Position numbers and translations under genes: made by a program
Notes under the pieces: model-generated
What the model was told of the DNA's origin: nothing
Seen by the model: only the letters and a program-made list of their open reading frames with translations
Database searches by the model: none
Shown: positions 1-7,584 of the stretch, one piece after another
Numbering within the stretch: the first letter of the stretch is position 1
How the letters are laid out: the number at the start of each line of letters is the position of its first letter
Assembly: GCA_034422115.1 (NCBI GenBank)
Contig: DAOUJW010000005.1
Span: 62,001-126,000, forward strand
Source of the DNA: DAOUJW01 sp034422115
Lineage (GTDB): Bacteria; Chloroflexota; Dehalococcoidia; Lucifugimonadales; UBA2985
Direction of reading: 5' to 3'
DNA: 64,000 nucleotides

Positions 1-790
1 TGTACTCAAAGATGCAGAACGCCCGCTTGCGCTCGGCGCTCTTGTGGATGGTCCTCATGCCCTGGTCGTCGATGGCGACGGCCTCTCCCGGCTCAACCTC
101 TCGCACAAGCTCCGCGCCCAGGTGGTCCAGGGCACAGGTCTCGGAGGCGACGATCCATCCGCCGTCGCTCAGCCTGCCGACGCACAGAGGCCGGACGCCC
201 AGGGGATCGCGGATGGCCATCAGGGTGTCCTTCGTCAGCACCACAAGAGAGTATGCGCCCTGGGCGCGCCGCATGAGGTACTGCACCCTTTCGCCCCAGT
301 CCCTGCCAGGCGCATTTGCCAGCAGATGGGCCAGGGTCTCAGAGTCCGTAGTCGCCGAGAAGGTGCAGCCCCACTCCTCAAGCTCCGTGCGCAGGGGGAC
401 TGGGTTGACCACGTTCCCGTTGTGGCCCAGGGCAAGCTCCCCGTAAGGCCCGTTGACCAGGATTGGCTGGGCGTTGCAAAGCAGGCTGGAGCCGGTGGTG
501 GAGTACCTGGTGTGGCCGATGGCGATGTGGCCCGTCAGGCGCTCCAGGTCCTGCTCGCGGAAGGCCTGGGTCACAAGGCCCATCTCGGTGTGGTCCCTGA
601 TGGTCTCACCGTCGCTGACGGCGATGCCGGCGCTCTCCTGCCCCCGATGCTGGAGCGCGAAGAGGCCAAAGAAGGTAATTCTGGCTACGTCTTCTCCCGG
701 GGCGTACACCCCTACAACCCCACACTCTTCATGGGGTATATCTTGCTGCCCCGCCGCCTCCACTCCCATCGGAAAGGTCACCTTGCTCAA
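1..790 (-). CDS. purF: Amidophosphoribosyltransferase, 3'-truncated by window edge
   Basis: Glutamine PRPP amidotransferase, first step of de novo purine synthesis in the cytoplasm. Read on the minus strand, the N-terminal nucleophile domain is clear: E-E-C-G-V-V-G-V-Y, then LQHRGQESAGIA, GHTRYSTTGSS and LALGHNGNVVN. The frame runs off the window at C-I-F-E-Y, which precedes the PRPP-binding half. The catalytic Cys is residue 23 from the chosen start, so a short propeptide would be removed, as in Bacillus PurF. I start at TTG 790 because GGAAGGTGG lies just upstream; GTG 781 and ATG 769 are in-frame alternatives. About 263 codons are visible. Long plus-strand open frames over it are antisense shadows. 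Confidence 0.95.
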   Translation of the reverse strand, partial: MSKVTFPMGVEAAGQQDIPHEECGVVGVYAPGEDVARITFFGLFALQHRGQESAGIAVSDGETIRDHTEMGLVTQAFREQDLERLTGHIAIGHTRYSTTGSSLLCNAQPILVNGPYGELALGHNGNVVNPVPLRTELEEWGCTFSATTDSETLAHLLANAPGRDWGERVQYLMRRAQGAYSLVVLTKDTLMAIRDPLGVRPLCVGRLSDGGWIVASETCALDHLGAELVREVEPGEAVAIDDQGMRTIHKSAERKRAFCIFEY

Positions 791-874
791 GAGCCACCTT
801 CCTTGTATGGGAAGTTCCTATAGTGTATGCCCTCAAAATGGCTGGGTCAATAGGTTGGGGGATGGGTTAGTGCC

Positions 875-1327
875 TCAGTTTGGCTGGGGGTTTACAGGAA
901 ATATGAAGTTCGCGCTGACAACGGAGGCAGTGAGGCGTCGTGTAGGGTATGAATATCTCATAGTCCATTGATTGAGCACATCCCGTCCCAGCAAAGAAGG
1001 TATATGCTCAATGTCCTCGTTGGGTTGTATCACGGAGAGTTCAATGTGATACACGTAGACTTTGGAGCCGGGGTCGTTGAAAGCAATTACGGCTGGCAGA
1101 GTCTTGCTCAGGGCGCGACCTCCAATGCCAGCCGCGCCTTCCTCAGCTGGTCCGGGTAACCGATTGAAGTCGATTCCCATCTTCCTACAATCCAATGGGA
1201 ATAGTATGGTTGTATCAGCGCCGGTATCAACCAGGAACGAAATGTCACTGCGGGCTAAACCTGGAAGTGACAAACGACCCTCAATGTAAGGTCTGCCAGT
1301 TGAGTCTCCGAATCGACCGCGCAACAT
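875..1327 (-). CDS. Retropepsin-like aspartic protease domain protein
   Basis: Small (150 aa) clan AA aspartyl protease-like protein. The active-site loop F-L-V-D-T-G-A-D-T-T-I is at residues 31-41 (catalytic Asp34). The second family signature, a hydrophobic stretch then L-L-G-R-D-V-L-N, is near residue 112. Such single-domain proteins would act as dimers; the substrate is unknown. It lies 2 nt after the stop of the DUF5678-like gene at 1330-1656 on the same strand, so the two are almost certainly co-translated. No signal peptide or membrane segment is visible. A second, divergent retropepsin-like gene lies just upstream on the same strand (1807-2160). Fold assignment is firm from the motif; the biological role is not known. 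Confidence 0.75.
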   Translation of the reverse strand: MLRGRFGDSTGRPYIEGRLSLPGLARSDISFLVDTGADTTILFPLDCRKMGIDFNRLPGPAEEGAAGIGGRALSKTLPAVIAFNDPGSKVYVYHIELSVIQPNEDIEHIPSLLGRDVLNQWTMRYSYPTRRLTASVVSANFIFPVNPQPN

Positions 1328-1329
1328 GG

Positions 1330-1656
1330 CTAGAGGATCAACGTTCGCGGTTCAATTTCTATGAACCGTAGAATCGTCTCACTCCTAGCCAACCCCTTTT
1401 TATCAATCTCTTTGAGAACAGAATCCATGGATGCTCCATGTGCCCTTACGCGGCCGGCATGAATTGCTACCCACTCCTGAGGATACCGCTCCATCATCTT
1501 CGATTGTCGAGAAGACAACTTACGGGCTGACTTTCGGAATGCGGTTAGCGACTTGTCAACTTCCTGTGGGTCTCCAATAAGATCTATTACCTCTTGTTCA
1601 CTCATGGGTGTTAAGCCCTCTTGCGGTCCAGAGAGCTTTGGCTCACTCGCAGGCAT
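1330..1656 (-). CDS. Small DUF5678-like protein paired with retropepsin-like gene
   Basis: A 108 aa soluble protein. Its C-terminal half has the pattern Y-P-Q-E-W-V-A-I-H-A-G-R-V-x-A-H-G, followed by a helix (S-V-L-K-E-I), which resembles DUF5678 proteins of unknown function. The N-terminal 70 residues are charged and helical (SEQEVIDLIGDPQEVDKSLT). The start at 1656 is well supported by GGAGGTGAAGT directly before ATG. It is the first gene of a two-gene unit with the retropepsin-like gene (2 nt gap). Small DUF5678-type and retropepsin-type genes occurring side by side suggests a functional pair, possibly toxin-antitoxin-like or regulatory, but that is inference. Confidence 0.65.
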   Translation of the reverse strand: MPASEPKLSGPQEGLTPMSEQEVIDLIGDPQEVDKSLTAFRKSARKLSSRQSKMMERYPQEWVAIHAGRVRAHGASMDSVLKEIDKKGLARSETILRFIEIEPRTLIL

Positions 1657-1806
1657 ACTTCACCTCCAGTATCAGCATAACTATACCACGATAGCACAGA
1701 AAAGAGAAGGCCCGTGGTCGGAAAGCGTAATCGCTTTGGGCGAGCGATGCGAGACTAGTCAGGGGTTCCAGAAGCTCGTGGTGAGTTGATGACTTCCCGT
1801 CGCCTC

Positions 1807-2160
1807 CTAGAGAGGCAGTTCAGGGGCGGGGATCAGCTGACGATGCGTGGTATCGGCAATCAGCCCGAACTCCTCCAGGGACACCGCTCCCAGCAGCGCC
1901 CGGTCATCGGGGCCAAAGATCGCTATGCTTGTACGCTCATCACGCCCGATGCGCAGCCTGACCTCCCCCAATTCCAGCTTCCGCTTGCTGCCGTCTGCCA
2001 GGGTAAACTCCCTTTCATCAAACGGCTCCACTCCAAGGCTTCTCAACAGCCGGGCGGGAAACATGGAGTAGATTGCTCCCGTATCCACCATTGCCGTAAC
2101 CGTCTCAAAGGAGCCGTTCTTACCCCCACCGACCTGAACGTCCGTATTGAATATCCCCAT
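1807..2160 (-). CDS. Retropepsin-like aspartic protease domain protein (second copy)
   Basis: A 117 aa protein with the aspartyl protease signature A-M-V-D-T-G-A-I-Y-S-M at residues 23-33 (Asp26), and L-L-G-A-V-S-L-E-E-F-G as the second conserved element. It is shorter than, and only distantly similar to, the neighbour at 875-1327. The open frame extends upstream to 2349, but that stretch lies partly over a dispersed repeat. ATG 2160 is preceded by AAAGGAG at good spacing, so I place the start there. No signal peptide. Two independent retropepsin-like genes within 1.3 kb is unusual. Function unknown. Confidence 0.7.
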   Translation of the reverse strand: MGIFNTDVQVGGGKNGSFETVTAMVDTGAIYSMFPARLLRSLGVEPFDEREFTLADGSKRKLELGEVRLRIGRDERTSIAIFGPDDRALLGAVSLEEFGLIADTTHRQLIPAPELPL

Positions 2161-2306
2161 GGAAGTCGCGCTCCTTTGCAGGGGCCTGAGTCCCAAGCTG
2201 GTTTCCTCAACATATCGGGCTATGCGCCGGATGTCAATGGCTCTTGGCAATGGGTATTCTCGGGGCGTGTCGGTATTGCCGACGCTGGTAGTAATTCCAC
2301 CCTTTT

Positions 2307-2445
2307 CCCGCTCATGGTGAGGCTCTCGAACCATGGGCGGATATACCACGGTCGTTGATATTCCGCTCGCCCTTCGACAGGCTCAGGACGAGCGGATAAT
2401 CTCTCCCCCGCTCGTGGTGAGCCTGTCGAACCATTCGAGCGGGGC
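2307..2445. repeat. 139 bp repeat, left copy flanking the methyltransferase-HNH gene
   Basis: This segment aligns without gaps to 3993-4131 and differs at roughly a dozen positions, mostly in one short AT-rich patch. It contains three palindromic modules of the TTCGAC/GTCGAA repeat family: CCCGCTCATGGTGAGG..., CTTCGACAGGCTCAGGACGAG, and CCGCTCGTGGTGAGCC ending CGAGCGGGGC. The two copies are in the same orientation and bracket 2516-3883. The 2161-2515 interval holds nothing else that I can identify. Confidence 0.85.
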
Positions 2446-2515
2446 TTTCCTGCCGCAAAACAACCCGTACCTCCAAGTGGTAGAATTACGTCACATTCCA
2501 ACCCAGGGGAAGCAC

Positions 2516-3883
2516 ATGACAGAACCCAACTTCAAGAACCGCACGCTGTGGACGGGCGACAACCTGGACATCATGCGCGGCCTCAACTCCGAGTCCGTAG
2601 ACCTCATCTACCTGGACCCGCCCTTCAACTCCAACCGCGACTACTCCGCGCCCATTGGCTCCGAGGCGGCCGGCGCAGCCTTCAAGGACACCTGGACCCT
2701 CAACGACGTAGACCTTGCGTGGCACGGGCTGATTGCGGAGGAGCACCCGGGGCTGTACGGCATAATCGACGCCGCGGGCGTTGCCCAGGGCAAGGGCATG
2801 AAGTCATACCTGATAATGATGGCCGTCCGCCTTCTGGAGATGAGGCGGATTCTGAAGCCGACCGGCTCCATCTACCTACACTGCGACCCCACGGCCAGCC
2901 ACTACCTGAAGCTGACTATGGACAGCGTTTTCGGGTCGGGGAACTTCCGCAGTGAGATCACCTGGAAGCGCACCAACGCCAAGGGCCTGGCCTTCAAGGG
3001 CTATCCCAACAACGCCGACATCCTGCTGTACTACAGCAAGACGGATGATTTCACCTGGAAGCGTCCTTTCCGGCCCCACGACCAGGCCTACGTGGACAAG
3101 TTCTACAAGAACATTGAGCCGGAGACGGGCAGACGCTACATGCTTGATAACTTGGTGAACCCGAACCACGACCGCCCCAACCTGACCTACGAGTTCCTTG
3201 GCGTCACCAGGGTGTGGCGCTGGACCCGGGAGCGGATGCAGTCGGCCTATGACCAGGGTTTGGTAGTCCAGCAGCGTCCCGGGGCGGTGCCAAGGCTAAA
3301 GAGGTATCTGGACGAGATGCAAGGCAATCCCGTGGACACCATCTGGGACGACATCAAGCCCGTTCAGCCGCGCTCTGCGGAGCGCGTGGGCTACCCAACC
3401 CAGAAGCCTATTGCCCTGCTGGAGCGCATAATCAGCGCCTCCTCAAACCCCGGCGACGTCGTCCTGGACCCCTTCTGCGGCTGCGCCACCGCGCTGATAG
3501 CCGCGGAGAAGCTGGAGCGCCAGTGGGTAGGCATAGACCTGTCGCCGGTGGCTAGGACCCTGGTGCAGCGTCGGATGGCAAATGAGCTTGGGTTTGACAG
3601 CCTTGGGGTAATCTACCGGGAGGACGTGCCAAGGCGGACGGATGTTGAGAAGCCGCCGCCCTACCGGACGCAGAAGCACACCCTCTACGGAATGCAGGAG
3701 GGCGTATGCGCCGGGTGCGAGGTGCTGTTCCCATTCAGGAACTTCACCGTTGACCACGTTGTGCCCAGGGCCCGGGGCGGCACAGATCACCTGGAGAACC
3801 TGCAGCTTCTCTGCAACGCCTGCAACTCCCTGAAGGGCACAAAGTCGCAGGCGGAGTTCCTGGCCGCGCTGCGGAGCAGGTAG
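2516..3883 (+). CDS. Site-specific DNA methyltransferase fused to C-terminal HNH nuclease domain
   Basis: 455 aa. The N-terminal part is a SAM-dependent amino-methyltransferase for DNA bases (N6-A or N4-C). The catalytic motif Y-L-D-P-P-F is at residues 32-37, and the SAM-binding motif V-L-D-P-F-C-G-C-A-T-A comes late, near residue 318. That order is the beta-class arrangement, with the target-recognition region between. The C-terminal ~60 residues form an HNH domain: C-x2-C near 398, then V-D-H-V-V-P-R-A-R-G-G near 412 and L-C-N-A-C-N near 432. Start chosen at ATG 2516 (AGGGGAAGCAC upstream); the frame extends to 2333 only through repeat DNA. No partner restriction gene is seen. The fused HNH may nick or cut DNA or only bind it. 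It is flanked by direct repeats, consistent with mobility. Confidence 0.88.
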   Translation: MTEPNFKNRTLWTGDNLDIMRGLNSESVDLIYLDPPFNSNRDYSAPIGSEAAGAAFKDTWTLNDVDLAWHGLIAEEHPGLYGIIDAAGVAQGKGMKSYLIMMAVRLLEMRRILKPTGSIYLHCDPTASHYLKLTMDSVFGSGNFRSEITWKRTNAKGLAFKGYPNNADILLYYSKTDDFTWKRPFRPHDQAYVDKFYKNIEPETGRRYMLDNLVNPNHDRPNLTYEFLGVTRVWRWTRERMQSAYDQGLVVQQRPGAVPRLKRYLDEMQGNPVDTIWDDIKPVQPRSAERVGYPTQKPIALLERIISASSNPGDVVLDPFCGCATALIAAEKLERQWVGIDLSPVARTLVQRRMANELGFDSLGVIYREDVPRRTDVEKPPPYRTQKHTLYGMQEGVCAGCEVLFPFRNFTVDHVVPRARGGTDHLENLQLLCNACNSLKGTKSQAEFLAALRSR

Positions 3884-3892
3884 GGGCGCACC

Positions 3893-3959
3893 GTCACTCC
3901 CGAGGAGTCGGGAGTCCACTCCCCACCCCTCCTGGATGTCCGTCTGCACGGGCATGACG
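3893..3959. repeat. Dispersed repeat, family B (divergent copy)
   Basis: It begins GTCACTCCCG, has a short hairpin (GTCGGGAGTCC) and CACCCCTCCTGGAT, matching the left half of family B copies at 31189, 56189 and 60621. The right hairpin is degenerate here. Confidence 0.6.
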
Positions 3960-3992
3960 AAGGCCCGCTCGTGGTGAGCCTGTCGCGTCCTT

Positions 3993-4131
3993 CCCGCTCA
4001 TGGTGAGGCTCTCGAACCATGGGCGGATATACTACAGTCGTTGATAGTCCGCTCACCCTTCGACACGCTCAGGACGAGCGGACTATTACCCACCCGCTCG
4101 TGGTGAGCCTGTCGAACCATTCGAGCGGGGC
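3993..4131. repeat. 139 bp repeat, right copy flanking the methyltransferase-HNH gene
   Basis: Direct repeat of 2307-2445, same length and orientation. A further partial module (CCCGCTCGTGGTGAGCCTGTCG) precedes it at 3964-3985. Together with family B at 3893-3959, these repeats fill most of the 3884-4239 gene-free interval; nothing else is recognisable there. Confidence 0.85.
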
Positions 4132-4239
4132 ATGACAAGGGCAACGCGCCCCCTCAACACCTTGACTTGGAAGCGCACGGGATAAGATACTTAACTAAAT
4201 GAAGTATTTGCTTGACCAAAGAGAGGCACTCACTGCGCC

Positions 4240-4461
4240 ATGCAGCTTTCACTTAAAGATTTCGCCTTCGTCTTTCTCGTAGCCAGTTGGACAATTGCCA
4301 TCTGCAACTGGACGGGCTGCTCGTCATTCAGCCCTGACAAGTACGCAGTGTGGGAATACCCCGTCCTGCTCTCACGCATCGTCGTGATTGGCTCAGCGCT
4401 CTTTGCCGTTGGGTACGCTATTGTCAAGGTTCGCGGGTTCATGGGCGTTTCCAGAAGTTAA
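4240..4461 (+). CDS. Small two-helix membrane protein, unknown function
   Basis: A 73 aa protein that is almost entirely two hydrophobic helices (residues about 7-25 and 43-63), separated by a polar loop containing F-S-P-D-K-Y. An AGAGAGGCAC stretch lies some 13 nt before the ATG, a weak ribosome site. It precedes the DUF6159 gene by 72 nt and could share its transcript. I do not recognise a family. It could be a chance open frame, but the residue composition and hydrophobic pattern favour a real small membrane protein. Confidence 0.45.
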   Translation: MQLSLKDFAFVFLVASWTIAICNWTGCSSFSPDKYAVWEYPVLLSRIVVIGSALFAVGYAIVKVRGFMGVSRS

Positions 4462-4533
4462 ATCGATAGCTCCCTGACTTATGGGCATACGAAATCGCCG
4501 GCGTCCAGGCGCCGGGCATCAGGAGAGGTAGAT

Positions 4534-5397
4534 ATGTTTGATACAATCAAGCGGAGCTTCAGGCTGGTAAAGCTCTGTCTCCACGTTCTGGCAGTCGATA
4601 AGGAGCTGATCTTCTTTCCCATCTTCTCCTCCATAGGCGTGATCCTTGTCATGCTGACGTTCCTGGGCGTGGGGATAGGGATAGGCGCGCTGGACAGGCT
4701 CAACGCCGGGACGGTCGGCGGCGGCGACCTTGTCGTGGCCTTTGGCTTCTACGTCCTCTCCTACTTCGTCATCATCTTCTTCAACAGCGCGCTGGTGTAC
4801 GCCGCCCACGAGCGGCTGGCCGGCGGCGACCCCAACATCCGCTCCGGGCTGAACGGGGCCATGCAGTCCGTTGTGACCATATTCATGTGGTCCGTCATCG
4901 CCGCAACCGTGGGGCTGATTCTGCAGATACTCTCCAGCCAGGCGCGGCAGCGGGGCGGCATTGTGGGCATGATTGCCTACTTCATCGTCTCCATGCTTGG
5001 CGCGGCGTGGTCCCTCATCACCTACTTCATTGTGCCTCTGATAGTCATTGAGCACCGCTCCCTGGGCGACTCCTTCAAGACGTCCCTCTCAATGCTGCGC
5101 CGCACCTGGGGCGAGCAGATAGTCGCCAACTTTGGCCTCGGCATTGCGTCGCTCCTGTTCTACCTGGCCGCCGCCGCGATCATCGCTGTGCTGCTCTTCG
5201 TCCTGTCGCCCCTTGGCGGCTTCGGTGTCTTCACGGCCATAGCCATCGGCGTCGTGCTCATCGTCGGCATCTCCCTGGTGTTCGCCACGCTGAACGGCAT
5301 CTACAAGGCGGCCCTGTACAACTACGCCGTGGACGGCATGGTGCCCAGCCTCTTCCCGGACGACGTAATTCGCGGCGCGTTCCGCCCTGAACGATGA
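4534..5397 (+). CDS. DUF6159-type integral membrane protein
   Basis: 287 aa, with about six hydrophobic segments (around residues 28-55, 68-90, 110-135, 145-170, 205-230 and 240-262). The N-terminus, F-D-T-I-K-R-S-F-R-L-V-K followed by D-K-E-L-I-F-F-P, is the characteristic opening of the DUF6159 family of bacterial inner-membrane proteins, whose function is unknown. The ribosome site AGGAGAGG is well placed. Its stop overlaps the start of the next gene by 4 nt (ATGA), so it is co-translated with the HAD phosphatase. Nothing in the sequence shows a transported substrate. Confidence 0.75.
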   Translation: MFDTIKRSFRLVKLCLHVLAVDKELIFFPIFSSIGVILVMLTFLGVGIGIGALDRLNAGTVGGGDLVVAFGFYVLSYFVIIFFNSALVYAAHERLAGGDPNIRSGLNGAMQSVVTIFMWSVIAATVGLILQILSSQARQRGGIVGMIAYFIVSMLGAAWSLITYFIVPLIVIEHRSLGDSFKTSLSMLRRTWGEQIVANFGLGIASLLFYLAAAAIIAVLLFVLSPLGGFGVFTAIAIGVVLIVGISLVFATLNGIYKAALYNYAVDGMVPSLFPDDVIRGAFRPER

Positions 5398-6062
5398 CGA
5401 AGCGCAGCAAGCTCGCCCTCCTTATCGACTTCGACGGCACGGTGACCGAGCGCGACATGGGCGTTCAGCTGCTGGAGGCCTTTGCCCTGGAGGACTGGAA
5501 ACGCTTTGAGCCGATGCGCGAGGCGGGGCTGATTGTGGGCAAGGAGTGCCTGGCCAGCGAGTTCGGCTGTCTGCCCAGCGACCGCGAGGAGGAGATGGCC
5601 CGCTTCGTCCAGGAGAAGGCCGTCATAAGGCCCGGCTTTGAGGAGCTTGTCCGGCGCTGCAAGGAGGACGGCATTCCCCTCAAGATTTCCTCCAGCGGGC
5701 TGGGCTTCTACATACGCTCCGTTCTGGCGGCCCGCGGCCTCTCGGACGTGCCCGTGTTCAGCAGCCGCGCCAACTTCGGCGTCGGCGACAGGGTGAATGT
5801 GGAGTACAACGACTGCCCGGTCATCTGCGATTCCGTGGGTGCTTGCAAGTGCTTTCATGCGCTTAAGTATGCTGACGAGGGCTACAGGGTGGCGCTGGTG
5901 GGCGACGGCTTCTCCGACACCTGCGTCGCCGCCAAGGCCGACTACGTCTTCGCCTGCCGCAGGCTCCGCGCCCACTGCGAGGCAGAGGGCATCCCATTCT
6001 TCCCCTTCAATGACTTCCACGACGTAATCGCCAGACTGCCGGAGCTACTCAACCAGTCCTGA
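5394..6062 (+). CDS. HAD-superfamily phosphatase, MtnX-like
   Basis: 222 aa soluble hydrolase. Motif I, I-D-F-D-G-T-V-T, is at residues 11-18 (nucleophile Asp12, acid Asp14). Motif II is K-I-S-S-S-G-L near 98, and the C-terminal motif is V-A-L-V-G-D-G-F-S-D near 166. The helical cap between motifs I and II and the conserved Y-N-D-C-type insert fit the HAD-IB/MtnX group. That group includes 2-hydroxy-3-keto-5-methylthiopentenyl-1-phosphate phosphatases of methionine salvage. No other mtn genes are nearby, so the substrate could equally be another small phosphate ester. It overlaps the membrane-protein gene upstream by 4 nt. Confidence 0.75.
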   Translation: MTKRSKLALLIDFDGTVTERDMGVQLLEAFALEDWKRFEPMREAGLIVGKECLASEFGCLPSDREEEMARFVQEKAVIRPGFEELVRRCKEDGIPLKISSSGLGFYIRSVLAARGLSDVPVFSSRANFGVGDRVNVEYNDCPVICDSVGACKCFHALKYADEGYRVALVGDGFSDTCVAAKADYVFACRRLRAHCEAEGIPFFPFNDFHDVIARLPELLNQS

Positions 6063-6092
6063 GCGAGTCTAGGAAGGCACCCCCCATCCCAA

Positions 6093-6146
6093 CCTTCCCC
6101 CGCACTGCGGGGGAAGGTACTTTCTCTCCCCCTTTCAGGGGGAGAG
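6093..6146. terminator. Two perfect hairpins between convergent genes
   Basis: CCTTCCCCCGCA / TGCGGGGGAAGG (6093-6117) and CTCTCCCCCT / AGGGGGAGAG (6124-6133 with 6137-6146) sit between the HAD gene and rsmI, which converge here. Either could stop transcription in both directions, though neither has a clear T-run. The preceding sequence recurs in degenerate form at about 45422-45459, so this is also a dispersed repeat. Confidence 0.5.
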
Positions 6147-6171
6147 TCAGAGAGGGGGTATATCCTCACCC

Positions 6172-6984
6172 CTACTTCAGCCGCAGCCACATCCGATACA
6201 GCTCCCTGCGAGACACCCCCGTCTCCACGGCAACCACCTCCCTCGCCTCCCTGCCGGACACGCCCCGGGCCAGCAGAGAGCGCAGCATCTCCTCCGCGTC
6301 CTCAGATGAGGGCGTATCATCCGACGGCTCCCAGCCCACCACCAGCGTGAACTCCCCTCGCGGCCGTTCGAAGTGCCCCAGAGCTTCGGACACGGTGCCG
6401 CGAAAGACCTCCTCGTGGAGCTTGGTGGCCTCACGTAACACGGTGATGGGCCGGTCTCCGAGGACCTCTCTCACGTCGGCCAGTGAGCGCTGTATGCGGT
6501 GAGGCGCCTCAAAGATGACCAGGGTGAAGGGCATGGCGGCCACCGACCGCAGCAGCGCCTGCCTCTCGCCTTTAGCGCGTGGCAGGAAGCCCAGGAACAG
6601 GAAGCGATCGGCGGGAATGCCGGAGACGGCCAGGGCCGCGGCCACCGCGGATGGCCCGGGGACAGAGACCACCGGGAAGCCCGCGGCCGATGCCGCCGCG
6701 ACCAGCTCAAGGCCGGGATCGCTTATGCCGGGCGTCCCTGCCTCCGAGACCAGGGCCACGTCCCCCTGCTCCAACGCCTGGAGTATCTGGGGCAGCTTCT
6801 GGCCCTTGTTGTGGTCGTAGTAGCTGGTTAGGGGCGTGTGGATGTCGTAGTGGGACAGCAGCTTGCGGGTGGTGCGGGTGTCCTCGGCGGCTATGAGGCT
6901 CACCTTCCCCAGGACGCGCAGACCCCTGAGGGTCATGTCCTCCAGGTTGCCTATGGGAGTAGCCACAACGTACAGGGTTGGCAT
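6172..6984 (-). CDS. rsmI: 16S rRNA (cytidine(1402)-2'-O)-methyltransferase
   Basis: 270 aa SAM-dependent tetrapyrrole-methylase-fold enzyme that 2'-O-methylates C1402 in the decoding centre of 16S rRNA. Diagnostic motifs are V-A-T-P-I-G-N-L-E-D-M near residue 7, A-E-D-T-R-T-T-R-K near 33, S-E-A-G-T-P-G-I-S-D-P-G near 80, and F-E-A-P-H-R near 161. Length is normal for the family, including the ~50 residue C-terminal helical domain. The start at 6984 has a GGAGG 13 nt upstream, somewhat far. It converges with the HAD gene across the two hairpins. Confidence 0.95.
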   Translation of the reverse strand: MPTLYVVATPIGNLEDMTLRGLRVLGKVSLIAAEDTRTTRKLLSHYDIHTPLTSYYDHNKGQKLPQILQALEQGDVALVSEAGTPGISDPGLELVAAASAAGFPVVSVPGPSAVAAALAVSGIPADRFLFLGFLPRAKGERQALLRSVAAMPFTLVIFEAPHRIQRSLADVREVLGDRPITVLREATKLHEEVFRGTVSEALGHFERPRGEFTLVVGWEPSDDTPSSEDAEEMLRSLLARGVSGREAREVVAVETGVSRRELYRMWLRLK

Positions 6985-7089
6985 TGGGTCAGGGGCCTCC
7001 GTCTCAAGTCAGGTGCTGGCGCGTATCCGCGCCAACAGAGTATACCAAGTCACTCAACACCCCGGTTAACAGACGCGATCTCTTTCTCT

Positions 7090-7174
7090 CCCGCTCACCC
7101 TGAGCCTGTCGAAGGGAGTGAGCGGGATATTCGGTTCCCCGCTCAAATGGTTCGACAAGCTCACCATGAGCGGG
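7090..7174. repeat. Family A bimodular palindromic repeat
   Basis: Two hairpin modules side by side: CCCGCTC...CTGTCGAAGGGAGTGAGCGGG (7090-7126) and CCCGCTCAAATGG...CATGAGCGGG (7138-7174). The first belongs to the 'GTCGAAGG' type and the second to the 'GGTTCGAC' type, the same pairing as at 36040, 40869, 43498, 52623, 58401 and 60773. Confidence 0.8.
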
Positions 7175-7279
7175 ACATTGGGCCGTTGGCTCATTTCCAC
7201 CCCGCCTACGCTCTTGAATGCAAGATGCTATACTGGAATCAGGCCCCCCTGACCTATCCACACACCAACGCCCACTCAC

Positions 7280-7573
7280 ATGAACATCGGAGTTTGCCGC
7301 ATAGAGCTGGATCTGCCCGCCAGCCACTCGCTGAAGGACAAGCGCAAGGTGGTGCGCTCAATCGTCGACAGGGTGCGCAGCCGGTTCAACGTCGCCATCG
7401 CAGAAGTCGACAACACCGAAAGCTGGAAGACCGCCACCCTGGGCGTGACCTGCGTCAGCAACGACGGCCGCCACGCCAACGAGATGCTCTCCAAAGTGGT
7501 GCAGTTCATCGAGGGGTGCCGGGAAGAGGCCGTTCTATCGAACTACGACGTAGAGATGCTCACCGGGATGTAG
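7280..7573 (+). CDS. DUF503 family protein (YlxP-like)
   Basis: A 97 aa ferredoxin-like-fold small protein. The pattern L-P-x-S-H-S-L-K-D-K-R-x-V-V-R-S-I at residues 12-28, followed by V-A-I-A-E-V and S-W-K-T-A-T-L-G-V-T, is the DUF503 signature. Members such as Bacillus YlxP are often encoded beside infB and rbfA, and a link to ribosome maturation has been proposed but not settled. Here it stands alone, converging on lepA with an 11 nt gap. Its length is typical. Confidence 0.88.
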   Translation: MNIGVCRIELDLPASHSLKDKRKVVRSIVDRVRSRFNVAIAEVDNTESWKTATLGVTCVSNDGRHANEMLSKVVQFIEGCREEAVLSNYDVEMLTGM

Positions 7574-7584
7574 GGTAGGCCTGC

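Noticed and set aside
44..823. Long plus-strand open frame over purF
   Set aside because: Antisense to a clear PurF; its translation is low-complexity and matches no family.
2333..2515. N-terminal 61-residue extension of the methyltransferase
   Set aside because: Encoded by repeat DNA; ATG 2516 has a proper ribosome site.
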